A stretch of 25,866 nt of DNA from Fidelibacterota bacterium UBA2986 (GTDB lineage: Bacteria > Fidelibacterota > Marinisomatia > Marinisomatales > AB-629-J13): positions 1 to 25,866 of the forward strand of contig DEAI01000013.1 of the NCBI GenBank assembly GCA_002346675.1, given 5' to 3'. This document shows, in pieces, positions 1-9,000 of the stretch (position 1 is the stretch's first letter; each line of letters opens with the position of its first letter). The position numbers and the translations under genes were made by a program. The notes beneath the pieces are model-generated. The model was not told the DNA's origin. It made no database searches and saw only the letters and a program-made list of their open reading frames with translations.

Positions 1-381
1 CTGAGGTCAGGAAACGGAGAAGATAATACTCTTGAGGGCTCAGGAGAAATCATTCTTCCATCATCAGAGAGATTTATCCTAAACAAGGAATCTGTGATAC
101 CCGTCACATTTGTTCTACATCAGAACTTTCCCAATCCATTCAATCCTATAACAACACTGAGGTATGACCTGCCATCTGATGCCTTGGTCACTCTGAGCAT
201 TTATGATATGCTTGGCAAGGAAATAACCCAGTTAGTTAATACTACTCAACAAGCAGGCTTTAAGTCTGTTAAATGGGATGCTACTGACAGTATGGGTAAA
301 CCTGTAAGTGCAGGAGTCTACCTCTACCAGATACAGGCAGGAGAGTTTGTGCAGACAAAGAAGATGGTGCTGTTGAAGTAG
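1..381 (+). CDS. T9SS-exported protein, C-terminal fragment (5' end outside window)
   Basis: The frame is open from base 1 to the TAG at 379-381, so this is the last ~126 codons of a longer gene; an internal ATG at 94 is not a credible start. The first ~30 residues match the short beta segment that precedes the sorting domain in the two complete T9SS proteins here (compare the GNDHILEGHGEI stretch of the giant protein). The rest is a type A T9SS sorting domain with HQNFPNPFNP, LRYDLP, the SAGVYLYQI strand and a terminal KMVLLK. In this family the domain directs passage through the outer membrane and is then cleaved, leaving the passenger on the surface or released. The passenger is not visible, so its function cannot be stated. 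At DNA level this end is closely similar to the end of the giant gene at 20560-20861. Confidence 0.9.
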   Translation: MRSGNGEDNTLEGSGEIILPSSERFILNKESVIPVTFVLHQNFPNPFNPITTLRYDLPSDALVTLSIYDMLGKEITQLVNTTQQAGFKSVKWDATDSMGKPVSAGVYLYQIQAGEFVQTKKMVLLK

Positions 382-588
382 CATCTCCTTTAAATAAAGT
401 ATAGCCAAGTAATATCTTAGAAAGTCAAATTGTTTTTATTTCGTACTATCATATATGTATGACCTGTGACAGCTCGAGTTATTCCCCGGGTACATCACTT
501 TTTATCTGTTAGAAGTCACTGATTTAACATCGAGGATTTTCTATTTTTAGAGTCAAAATCAAGGGATGAATAATATTAAATTGATTAT
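382..588. other. Intergenic region with a degenerate terminator-like hairpin
   Basis: No coding potential is seen. Bases 507-550 align with the region around the strong terminator after the giant gene (20897-20940): both read TCT-TTAGAA, then GATTTA-C-TCG, then TTTTCT and a T-rich tail. Here the stem is decayed: 515-522 against 530-537 gives about six of eight pairs, including two G-T wobbles, and a T-rich run follows. It may be a weak or relict terminator. No convincing promoter for the protease gene was found; a TTGTTT/TATATG pair near 430-457 is poor. Confidence 0.4.
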
Positions 589-3500
589 ATGAAAAATAAA
601 TTTATTTTTTTATTTTGCTTATTCTTTGGACTTTTATTTTCTGAGCACGTTAGCCTCAGCGATGCACAGAAGACAGCGCTAAATCTGGTTCTCGAGCGGG
701 ATAAAAATAATCAGGTTGAAACCATAAAAAATATATTCACAGATGAGGAAGATGGAACAGTGTTTTTCTACACTGTTGAGTTCAAGCCTTCTGGGTTTGC
801 CATTATTTCCGCCGATGACAGGGTTACACCCGTTCTCGGATACAGTTTTTACAGTGACCTTTCTCTCTCCAGCCTGCCCCTCCAGCTGGAAGCTTTTCTG
901 GATAATGTCCGGGCCTACATTAAATATATCACGATAAAAAACATTCCTGCTTCTGATAGAATTTTCTCAATGTGGGAGAGCTACCTGAGTGATTCTGTTT
1001 CCTTAGAAAGAGACTTTAGAAGTGTTGACCCCCTTATTACAGCCAACTGGAACCAGGGAGGCGCGTGGAATGATATGTGTCCGGGCAACGCGCTAGTGGG
1101 CTGTGTAGCTGTTGCCATGGGTCAGGTCATGTACTATTGGAGCCATCCTGTTGAAGGAAGCGGATATGCTGCTTATTATGATCCTGACTATGGAAACATC
1201 TATGCTGATTTTGGAGAAACAGTCTATGATTTTGATAGTATGCAGGATAATTCTGCAACCGAGGCGTCTCAGTTATTACTCTTTCATGCTGGTGTTGCTG
1301 TCCACATGGACTATGGAGAGAGCGGGTCAGGAGCTTTTGTGTGTTATACCGGACTGAATGCTAAAACTGCCCTACGGGATAATTTTAACTATAACCAGGA
1401 CATTACCTGTGCTTCAAGAGTCAACTATAGCGATTCAGAGTGGGCAGATCTACTTATTGAACAGCTTGAAAATGGTTGGCCCATAATATACAGGGCTTAT
1501 CAGGATGGTGGGGGTGCCGGTCACGCGTGGAATGTTGACGGCTATGATGGCGACCTGTTCCACTGTAACTGGGGATGGGGCGGCAGCAGCAATGGCTATT
1601 TTTCCTTGGGGTCAATGGGCGGGTTTAACCAGGACCAGGCAGCGGTTATCAATATAATTCCCGATGGTCTGGAACCACCAATGGCACTTTTTGATTTTGA
1701 GGTGGATAATTATACAGTTTTTTTTACGGACCTTTCTGTAAACATCAACTCTGAGCTGATCGCCTGGAACTGGGACTTTGGAGACGGAAATGTTTCTGAT
1801 GAGGTTTCTCCGATTCATAGCTATGATTCAGAGGGTGTATACTATGTGACCCTTGAGGTCACAAGCAGCTATGGGATGGACAGTGACCCTTATGTTGCTG
1901 AGGTGGTTATTGAGGCCTGCACTGACCCCATAGATGAATGTGGGCTCTGCGGAGGAGAAAACGTCTACGTTGACTGCAATGGACAGTGCGGATATTGGAC
2001 ACCTATCTGCACCGATGAAGATTACGCTGGATATATAGGCCCTTCCGCCTGCGAGGGATACATCGGTGTGGGCTCAGACAATCCCAACGCAGAGAGCGGA
2101 GGTAGCGATGATTGTGGAGTTTGTGAGGGAGATAACTCCACATGCTCAGGCTGTACCGACCCTCAAGCGGAGAACTATAGTGTGGAAAATATCGTGGATG
2201 ATGGCAGCTGTACTTATATTTTTTATGGTCCAGGCTATGCCATAGATTTTGATGGCGAGGATGACCGCATTACAGTGACAGGAGAGGACATTGAAAGTGT
2301 CTTTGGTGAGGGCTCTGACAGCTTTACTATTTCTGCTTGGATATATCCGGAACCGTCTGTCTTTGGCTCTCCCTATGAGGTTCTATTGTCAAACTCTGTT
2401 TTGGATGTGGACCCGTCCGCATTTATCGGTGAATACTATTCATCTGGTGGAGGTGGAGGCTCTCCGACATTTGGAGAGCTGGTCCTTACTCGGTATGATG
2501 ATGTCATTGATTTTAACTGGGGAGGTGGTAGCCCTGACCCGTCCATCCCTAATAATGATTACCAGGTGCGCTGGACGGGGACTGTTTTTGCGGAGTCTCA
2601 AGGTGAGTATAGCTTCAGAACTCACACAGATGACGGGGTGAGGCTTTATATTGATGGTGAGCTGATAATTGACCACTGGTTTGATATGGGACCTACCAGC
2701 AAGTATGGCAATAAGCTATTGACCCAGGGACTGCATGAGTGTGTCATGGAATATTATGAGAATGGAGGGGGAGCGGTTGCAGAGCTCTATTGGACCCCTC
2801 CAGGGGAATCTGAAACTCTGGTGCAGCCCGCGGAGAGCAGCGCTGCCAGAAATATTGAACTGGGCACAACCGATGGGAATCTCATGGTCACCATAGAAAA
2901 CCCCTGTGGGGACAATCTGCTCACTCTAGGAGAGGGAGAGCTTCAGCTAGAGTCATGGCACCATATTGCTTTAACCTATTCCGGTGGAACTGTGACCGCT
3001 TATCTGAATGGAAATATATACACCGGAGAGACCTGCGGGAGTTCGCTGGCGGATGCACCCGGAGCGAGTATGACCGTGGGAGCTTCGCCCTTTGAGGAAA
3101 TTTATTTTTCAGGTATTCTAGATGAGTTGCGGATATGGAACCGCTCTAGAAATGCCCAGGAAATCCAGATAGATATGTTCGACCGGATAGAGCCAGATTC
3201 TGAGGGTCTAAAAGGATACTGGAGGTTGGATGAGGATGGCGGGGACATAGTTTTTGATGCCACTTCAGGGGACAGCCATGGCCAGCTTGACGGTGTTCCC
3301 GAAAGAGTTGAGTCAACCGCGCCATTTACACTGCCTCCCTTTATCACGCTTACGGTGTCTGATGATGCCGGCTCCACGCCTACGGATCTAAAAATTGGCA
3401 TGATTCAAGATGTAACAGATGAATATGACTATTGGATTGACCTATATGCTCCACCGGCACCTCCGGCTCCTGCATGGGATGCAGCTATCTTTAACTCACT

Positions 3501-4860
3501 AGTGAACGACAGATTTTACATTGATATGCGGCCCATGCCCGAGGCAGATGATATAACTGAGTGGGCAGTGGATATCCAGCCTGATGTAGAGACAGAGGAG
3601 GTTACCCTATCCTGGAACTATGAAGAGCTGGGTGAGGGTTTGTTTACCCTGACCGATGCCTTTGGTGGGGTACTATTCTCTGTGGATATGCAAGAAGTGA
3701 ATACATACAGTTTTCCGCCATCGTTCAACCGGGTCCTCATCCAGCACAGAACGGATATGGGTATGGAGATTGTTTACAATGAGGGATGGAATATCGTAGG
3801 TCTGCCCCTCGCAGGTGATGAGACGAGCTATCAGATATTGTTTCCTGAGGCCATGGAGGGAACCCTTTTCTCATTCACTGATCTCTACCAATCAGCTGAA
3901 ACTTTGGAAGTAGGGGAAGGCTATCTTTTGAGAATGTCAGATGAGAGCGTGGTAAATTTTTCTGGGTCTACTATTGAAAATGTTATTTTGTATTTAGGTG
4001 AAGGGTGGAACCTTATTTCTGGCCTCTCATCAGTAGTGAGCGCAAACACCCTCTATCTATCTGAGCTCATTGCTGAGGGAACTCTCTATGGCTTCAGTGA
4101 TGTTTATTTTCTCTCTGATTCAATTGAGCCTGGAAGGGGATACTGGATCAGAGCCACAGAGGATGGTGAGATTACTCTCAGCCCAGGAGTATCAGCCAAG
4201 CAGGTCTCATTTGTGAGCAGGACTGAGGAGGCTAACTCAATTAGTTTTTCCAATGGTACTCATTCAACAGAGCTCTTCTTTGGAGTTGAGATTCCTGAGG
4301 AAGAGATATTGAGCTATAGCTTGCCGCCTCTGTTTCCAGAGATGGCGTTTGACGCCCGTTTTACTGGAGATTCAAAGGTATTATTGGAATCAGGAGAGAT
4401 AGAGCTTTTAAACACAGCTGAGACTATAACCCTGAGCTATGATATTCCCATAGAGGCAGGAGAGCAGATGAACTGGGTACTTACATCAGATAATGGAGGA
4501 GATTACATTCTAGAGGGAACTGGAGTGGTCACAGTTCAATCAGCTGAAAGATTTGTTGTAAAGAGAGAGCCGGTTATTCCCACAACATTTGCACTTCACC
4601 AGAACTTTCCCAATCCCTTTAATCCAACTACAACCTTAAGATATGACCTGCCAAAAAAATTATTTGTAACTATAAGTATATACAATATGTTAGGTGATCA
4701 AATTAAAGTATTGGTTAATAGATATGAAGGTGCAGGTTTTAAGTCAGTTCAGTGGGACGCTAGAGATAATATGGGCAGAGATGTCAGTGCCGGCGTTTAT
4801 CTCTACAAGATAGAGGTTGGAGAGTTTGTAGAGACCAGAAAGATGGTACTGTTGAAATAG
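589..4860 (+). CDS. Secreted C10 (streptopain-like) cysteine protease with PKD, LamG/PA14 modules and T9SS tail
   Basis: The 1423-residue product starts with a signal peptide (MKNKFIFLFCLFFGLLFS). Residues ~22-120 resemble the Spi inhibitory propeptide of C10 proteases. The catalytic domain (~145-360) has the nucleophile Cys172 in LVGCVAVAMGQVMYYW, His312 in GAGHAWNVDGY, and HCNWGWGG at 325-332, matching streptopain Cys, His and Trp motifs, so an active protease is predicted. Then come a PKD domain (~364-443, WDFGDG at 395), a cysteine-rich linker ending in DDGSC (~541), and a LamG jelly roll (~549-905) interrupted by a PA14 domain (~613-745). An Ig-like region follows, then two GWN modules (from ~1065 and ~1137), a pre-tail beta domain and a T9SS sorting domain (~1330-1423). 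It probably acts at the surface or outside the cell on protein bound through the lectin-like modules. The substrate is unknown. No terminator follows; the next gene starts 89 bp on. Confidence 0.9.
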   Translation: MKNKFIFLFCLFFGLLFSEHVSLSDAQKTALNLVLERDKNNQVETIKNIFTDEEDGTVFFYTVEFKPSGFAIISADDRVTPVLGYSFYSDLSLSSLPLQLEAFLDNVRAYIKYITIKNIPASDRIFSMWESYLSDSVSLERDFRSVDPLITANWNQGGAWNDMCPGNALVGCVAVAMGQVMYYWSHPVEGSGYAAYYDPDYGNIYADFGETVYDFDSMQDNSATEASQLLLFHAGVAVHMDYGESGSGAFVCYTGLNAKTALRDNFNYNQDITCASRVNYSDSEWADLLIEQLENGWPIIYRAYQDGGGAGHAWNVDGYDGDLFHCNWGWGGSSNGYFSLGSMGGFNQDQAAVINIIPDGLEPPMALFDFEVDNYTVFFTDLSVNINSELIAWNWDFGDGNVSDEVSPIHSYDSEGVYYVTLEVTSSYGMDSDPYVAEVVIEACTDPIDECGLCGGENVYVDCNGQCGYWTPICTDEDYAGYIGPSACEGYIGVGSDNPNAESGGSDDCGVCEGDNSTCSGCTDPQAENYSVENIVDDGSCTYIFYGPGYAIDFDGEDDRITVTGEDIESVFGEGSDSFTISAWIYPEPSVFGSPYEVLLSNSVLDVDPSAFIGEYYSSGGGGGSPTFGELVLTRYDDVIDFNWGGGSPDPSIPNNDYQVRWTGTVFAESQGEYSFRTHTDDGVRLYIDGELIIDHWFDMGPTSKYGNKLLTQGLHECVMEYYENGGGAVAELYWTPPGESETLVQPAESSAARNIELGTTDGNLMVTIENPCGDNLLTLGEGELQLESWHHIALTYSGGTVTAYLNGNIYTGETCGSSLADAPGASMTVGASPFEEIYFSGILDELRIWNRSRNAQEIQIDMFDRIEPDSEGLKGYWRLDEDGGDIVFDATSGDSHGQLDGVPERVESTAPFTLPPFITLTVSDDAGSTPTDLKIGMIQDVTDEYDYWIDLYAPPAPPAPAWDAAIFNSLVNDRFYIDMRPMPEADDITEWAVDIQPDVETEEVTLSWNYEELGEGLFTLTDAFGGVLFSVDMQEVNTYSFPPSFNRVLIQHRTDMGMEIVYNEGWNIVGLPLAGDETSYQILFPEAMEGTLFSFTDLYQSAETLEVGEGYLLRMSDESVVNFSGSTIENVILYLGEGWNLISGLSSVVSANTLYLSELIAEGTLYGFSDVYFLSDSIEPGRGYWIRATEDGEITLSPGVSAKQVSFVSRTEEANSISFSNGTHSTELFFGVEIPEEEILSYSLPPLFPEMAFDARFTGDSKVLLESGEIELLNTAETITLSYDIPIEAGEQMNWVLTSDNGGDYILEGTGVVTVQSAERFVVKREPVIPTTFALHQNFPNPFNPTTTLRYDLPKKLFVTISIYNMLGDQIKVLVNRYEGAGFKSVQWDARDNMGRDVSAGVYLYKIEVGEFVETRKMVLLK

Positions 4861-4861
4861 T

Positions 4862-4877
4862 ATCTCTTTGTAAAAAA
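4862..4877 (+). repeat. 16-bp direct repeat, left copy
   Basis: ATCTCTTTGTAAAAAA starts two bases after the protease stop codon. An exact second copy lies at 5367-5382, just past the terminator of the small membrane gene, so the pair brackets that gene. Confidence 0.7.
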
Positions 4878-4949
4878 TAGCATGGAGGTAAATGAAAGAG
4901 AGAATTATAAGATAATTTGTAGATTCTGATAGATGTTAAGGAGATATTT

Positions 4950-5312
4950 ATGAAAGATATGATAATGAAACCAAAAATTTGGCTTATAGTACTGACCATA
5001 ATGCATACCTTCATGGGAGTAATTGGTGGCTATATGACAATGGGGGGAAGCATCGAAAATCTAGCGACGTTTCTTTATATGGGAATTGTCTCTATATATT
5101 TGCTATATGTAGCATTTATGATTGAGGGTAAAGCCCAAGCTAGATTTACGACGGTTCTGTGTGCTCCCGTGGTAGTCTGGTTTGTTATTGGAGCGATAAT
5201 GAAGCTTAAAATGTATGGTTTTCCTGTAGCAGAAATGCCCAGAGGTCTGTTGCCACTTGCGCTATGGACAATGCCAACATTAACTGGCATTATGAATTGG
5301 AATTCTAACTAA
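4950..5312 (+). CDS. Small multi-pass membrane protein of unknown function
   Basis: A 120-residue hydrophobic protein with about four predicted membrane helices (roughly residues 9-28, 36-57, 65-85 and 95-114). It has no signal peptide separate from the first helix, and I recognise no family motif. The start at 4950 is well supported by a strong AAGGAGA Shine-Dalgarno at 4938-4944, five bases upstream; the nearby internal ATGs lack this spacing. The gene lies 89 bp after the protease with no terminator between, and a good terminator follows it, so read-through from the protease promoter is plausible. It also has its own strong ribosome site, and exact 16-bp repeats flank it, so it may be an inserted cassette. 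Codon use is ordinary for the region. Function is not predictable from sequence alone. Confidence 0.75.
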   Translation: MKDMIMKPKIWLIVLTIMHTFMGVIGGYMTMGGSIENLATFLYMGIVSIYLLYVAFMIEGKAQARFTTVLCAPVVVWFVIGAIMKLKMYGFPVAEMPRGLLPLALWTMPTLTGIMNWNSN

Positions 5313-5335
5313 AAATTAAAATGATTAAAACATCT

Positions 5336-5359
5336 AACCTCACGTTCGTGGGGTTTTTT
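5336..5359 (+). terminator. Rho-independent terminator after the small membrane gene
   Basis: The stem AACCTCAC (5336-5343) pairs with GTGGGGTT (5348-5355) around a GTTC loop, with one T-G wobble. It is followed directly by a T run (5354-5359) and more Ts after one G. It closes the protease/membrane-protein unit. Confidence 0.85.
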
Positions 5360-5366
5360 GTTTTCC

Positions 5367-5382
5367 ATCTCTTTGTAAAAAA
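5367..5382 (+). repeat. 16-bp direct repeat, right copy
   Basis: An exact copy of the ATCTCTTTGTAAAAAA element at 4862-4877, placed just after the terminator. Similarity fades on either side apart from a short TGGAG shared downstream. Confidence 0.7.
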
Positions 5383-5440
5383 GTGGAGATTGGGTAGATT
5401 GAAGTAGTTTTTATTTGTGAGATGATAGATAGATTCAGAT

Positions 5441-5932
5441 ATGATTAAGCGTATTGCACTACTAATGGTTTTTGGGTTGGCTTTGAGTCAACAAAGGACG
5501 GGTGACCCTAGCTCCAGTAAATTTCCAGGTGGTTATATAGGAGTTGGAATTCAGATAGGTAAAACAGAAGAAAGTTTAAGGTTTATTGACGTTCAAATAA
5601 GTACTGGGATTGCATTAATTGGGAATCAACTTGATTTACCTATTTATGTATTTTTAGGGGGATCTACGGGGAAAAGATTTCAAGGTGGTCAGTCACAAAC
5701 TTATTTTGATTGGCAGGCGGTTATGCTCTCATTTGTACAATTTGGAATTGGAAGAGGGAATATCACTATTAACTCTCATAAAGTCCCAAGAAAAAAGTAT
5801 TGGGCAGGTCTTTCTGTAATTCCTCTCATGTATACAACAGATAGTTATACATATGATGATAAATTACACAAACAGCAGGGTCTTATGGTAACCATTCCAC
5901 TTCCAATTTTTGGATTCAACTTTTACCCATAA
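5441..5932 (+). CDS. Small exported beta-rich protein, function unknown
   Basis: The 163-residue product opens with a short signal peptide (MIKRIALLMVFGLALS, likely cleaved before QQRTGD). No cysteine follows, so it is not a lipoprotein. The mature part alternates polar and hydrophobic residues, is rich in Gly, Tyr and Phe, and ends in FGFNFYP; an aromatic C terminus is common in outer-membrane beta-barrels. A small barrel or a periplasmic beta-sandwich are both possible, and I recognise no family. It sits alone between a terminator (5336-5359) and the promoter of the giant gene (5954-5982), so it is probably a separate transcription unit. No strong Shine-Dalgarno is visible. The ATG is the first in frame that yields a signal peptide, and no alternative looks better. 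Confidence 0.7.
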   Translation: MIKRIALLMVFGLALSQQRTGDPSSSKFPGGYIGVGIQIGKTEESLRFIDVQISTGIALIGNQLDLPIYVFLGGSTGKRFQGGQSQTYFDWQAVMLSFVQFGIGRGNITINSHKVPRKKYWAGLSVIPLMYTTDSYTYDDKLHKQQGLMVTIPLPIFGFNFYP

Positions 5933-5939
5933 AATAGGA

Positions 5940-5955
5940 TGTGATATTCATCATT
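5940..5955 (+). promoter_or_regulatory. CRP-like operator, imperfect, in class II position
   Basis: TGTGATATTCATCATT matches the CRP core TGTGA-N6-TCACA at 8 of 10 positions: a perfect left half and TCA of the right half. Its centre (5947.5) is 41.5 bp before a start site placed seven bases after the -10 box, the classical class II spacing that overlaps the -35 box. It shares TGTGATAT with the perfect site at 23686-23701. Binding is inferred. Confidence 0.45.
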
Positions 5956-5982
5956 GACATTCTCATCTCTAAAATGTATTAT
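5954..5982 (+). promoter_or_regulatory. Sigma70-like promoter of the giant surface-protein gene
   Basis: A perfect -35 box TTGACA (5954-5959), a 17-nt spacer and a -10 box TATTAT (5977-5982) predict a start near 5989 and a leader of about 29 nt. The Shine-Dalgarno AGGAG at 6007-6011 sits six bases before the ATG at 6018. Spacer and early transcribed bases are conserved in the promoter at 23738-23766. Confidence 0.8.
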
Positions 5983-6017
5983 CTGACAAGTCTTTTTTAC
6001 AGATTTAGGAGTTTTTT

Positions 6018-9000
6018 ATGAAAAATATTTATCTTTTATCTATTTTCCTTTCTTCACTCTTTGCGGTGATTCACCGAGTCCCCCATGATAGAGAAACAAT
6101 CCAAGATGGGATTGATGCTGCCGAGCTAGGTGACACCGTTCTTGTTGATGAGGGTATCTACTATGAAAACCTCCGGATCAACAAAGAGATAACTCTCGCA
6201 AGCTACTTTCTTATTGATGAAAACCTCTCGCACCGTGATGCAACCATTATAGACTGTCACCCTGATCAAATCGGTGAAAATTCCAGCTGTGTATTTATTC
6301 ATCCTCCCTCTTCCGGTGAGATCATTAGTCCAAATTTAATTGGATTCACCATACAGAATGGTGTGGGAGAAAGTGTCACAGAAAATATAGAAACAGATGA
6401 TGGATATGTTGAAGACTCATATTATATAGGAGGAGGTGTTGCGGTGGATCATTGCACACCAGTCATTAAATACAATTACCTTAGGAACAATGGTGTGGTT
6501 GAAACAGCTGATCGCGCAGGACGAACAAGGCGAGGCGGAGGGATTAAACTTAATAATGATGATGATGTGGAATTTGATGAGGACAGAAACGGATACTATT
6601 CCACCACACAATTAACTAGGGATGATGTGATTATAATAACAAACAATATCTTCGAAAATAACTATGCAAGTTCTGGCAGCTCTGTTTCTGCAAATGATTT
6701 CCCTGGTGAGGTCAGACTTGATTCAAGCGTGTATGATATTTACAGTGAAGAATTTGACGGTGTTAGTGAGTACTGGGTAAGGTCAACCGATGGACTAGTC
6801 TCTAATGTAAACAGTTTGGGTACTGAAGCCGCAATAACTGAGGATGTTTATGTCTCTCCTAGCGGAAGTAATGATAATGATGGATCTTCTTCATCTCCTT
6901 ATCTTACCATTGACTATGCTTTGAGCCGTGTGTATGCTAATATGAGCCACCCAGTCACTATACATCTGTTGGATGGTGTTTATAGTGCCAGCGAGACGGG
7001 GGAGAGATTTCCTATTAATATGTTCCGATGGATATCACTGAATGGTTCAAGCATGGAAACATCAGTACTTGATGGGGAAGGCTCAGCAAAGAATGTCATA
7101 TCTATATACAAAACTGAAAATATTACTGTCAGTAACCTGTCTGTCACAGGTGGAAACGGTACTCGGGGTGGTGGTATTTTTATATCCCATGCAACTCCAA
7201 TTCTTAATAATGTGAGAGCCTACAATAATTATGCTCACTCCGGTGGTGGAATTTTCATTCAAGAATCAGATCCAGTTCTTACAAATATTTATATTGATAA
7301 CAATTCCCGAAGAGGGATTCTATTTCAACATACAGATGCCCAGGTAGAAAATCTTAATGTTAACAATAACGAATGCAGAGGTAGTAGCTGTAATGGCGGA
7401 GGAATAGGGATCTATTATTCTAATGTGACCATCATAGGAGGTGAGGTAAGCTATAACGATGCAGGGTTTGTGGGAGGAGGGTTTTTTATTCGTAATGCTG
7501 ATCTTTTTTTATCTGATATGTTGATCCATCATAATGTGGCGGGACTCGATAATAGCCATGGACATGGAGGTGGCGGAATCAATATGGAAAATTCCAGTCC
7601 CACCATTGTAAACACAGAGATCTATGAAAATAATGCTTGTGTTGGAAATTTATCTTACTGTTCGGGAGGTGGAATTCGTCATAAACATGGTGAGGGAGAC
7701 CCTACTTTAATAAATGTTTTGATAAGAAATAATTATGCCTATAATGCTGCTGGTATCAATCTAAGATATCCCAAGCTCATCAATGTAACAATTGTAAATA
7801 ATGTTGCACATAGTAATTACGTTGTTGAAGGATGGGCAAGGGGAAATCAGGCCTATGTACGTTCTGAAGCAGTAATAAGAAATTCAATTATATGGAACGA
7901 TGCTGGTGGAATAGTTTTAACAGACTCTTGGGATGAATCAATCAATGATTATCCTGGAATAGATAATGTAAGTTATAGTACCGTTTACGACGGATATACT
8001 GGAACAGAGATCCAGACCGAGGATCCTGGATTTACAGGAAACTATGAGGCTACAAGCTCATCCTGTATAGATACTGGAGATCCAAATCCATGGTACAGTG
8101 ATGTGGATGGTACCAGGTCTGATATTGGATGGACCCGGGGGGCATATATTTCTACCACTTTTAATAATAATATTCTGGAGCCTGTAAATGAGTTCAATTT
8201 TGGATCAGTGGGAGGGCTCGGTTCATTTGTAAACTGGAGACTCTTTAATTTCAGGGAAACTGATATGGTCATTGATGGTGTAAATTTTAACACAGAGAGT
8301 TTTTCAACCGAATCTGAATTCCCTATTGTTATTGGACCACGTGAGGCAGGTCAGATAGCTATTTTTGCTAATAACAGTACTATGGGGTCTGTGGAGGATT
8401 TTATGATCATCAACAGTGAACAACTGGCTGATGGTGTGGGGCTGAATCTTTCTGTGAATGGTAGTGAGCTTGATTATGCTCTCACTGGTGGGATACCCAC
8501 AATTTTGGAAGCAAATACATATACTGTGGTAGGTGACATTTATGTTGATGAGGGGAACAGTTCGTATATAGCGCCCGGTACTAAATTTCTTTTTGATGGG
8601 CCCTACTCATTTAAAATTAATGGCACTATCAATATTGATGGTGCAGAGGATGATAGTGTTTACTTTATGAACAGTGATCCAAATGTGTCAGATGAGAATA
8701 AGTGGCTGGGGATAAGGTTAGATGGTGCTTCTTCTTCATCGTCCATTAATTATGCAAGAATTACTGGTGTTCATTTTGATCCGGAATCAGAAGACCCAGA
8801 TTGGGAGTTAGCTGGTTATGCAATTAATATATATAATTCAGATCCAAGTTTAAGTAATATAATGGTAGATCATAATTATGCAAATATTAGACTTTATACT
8901 TCTTCACCTACAATTAATAATATTCATAGTATTTATAGCGGAAGAGCACTGATTATGCAAGAATATTCTTTCCCTGTTATTAGTAACAGTAAGTTTAACC

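Noticed and set aside
465..480. TGTGA followed by N6 and GAGTT before the protease gene
   Set aside because: Only one half of a CRP site matches; the other half has no fit, and no good promoter is next to it.
2440..3401. Minus-strand open frames inside the protease LamG/PA14 region
   Set aside because: They are shadows of the well-supported protease frame, with no recognisable protein sequence.
5416..5431. TGTGA half-site just upstream of the 163-residue protein gene
   Set aside because: The right half (AGATA) does not match and the site is only ~20 bp before the ATG, too close for a usual activator position.
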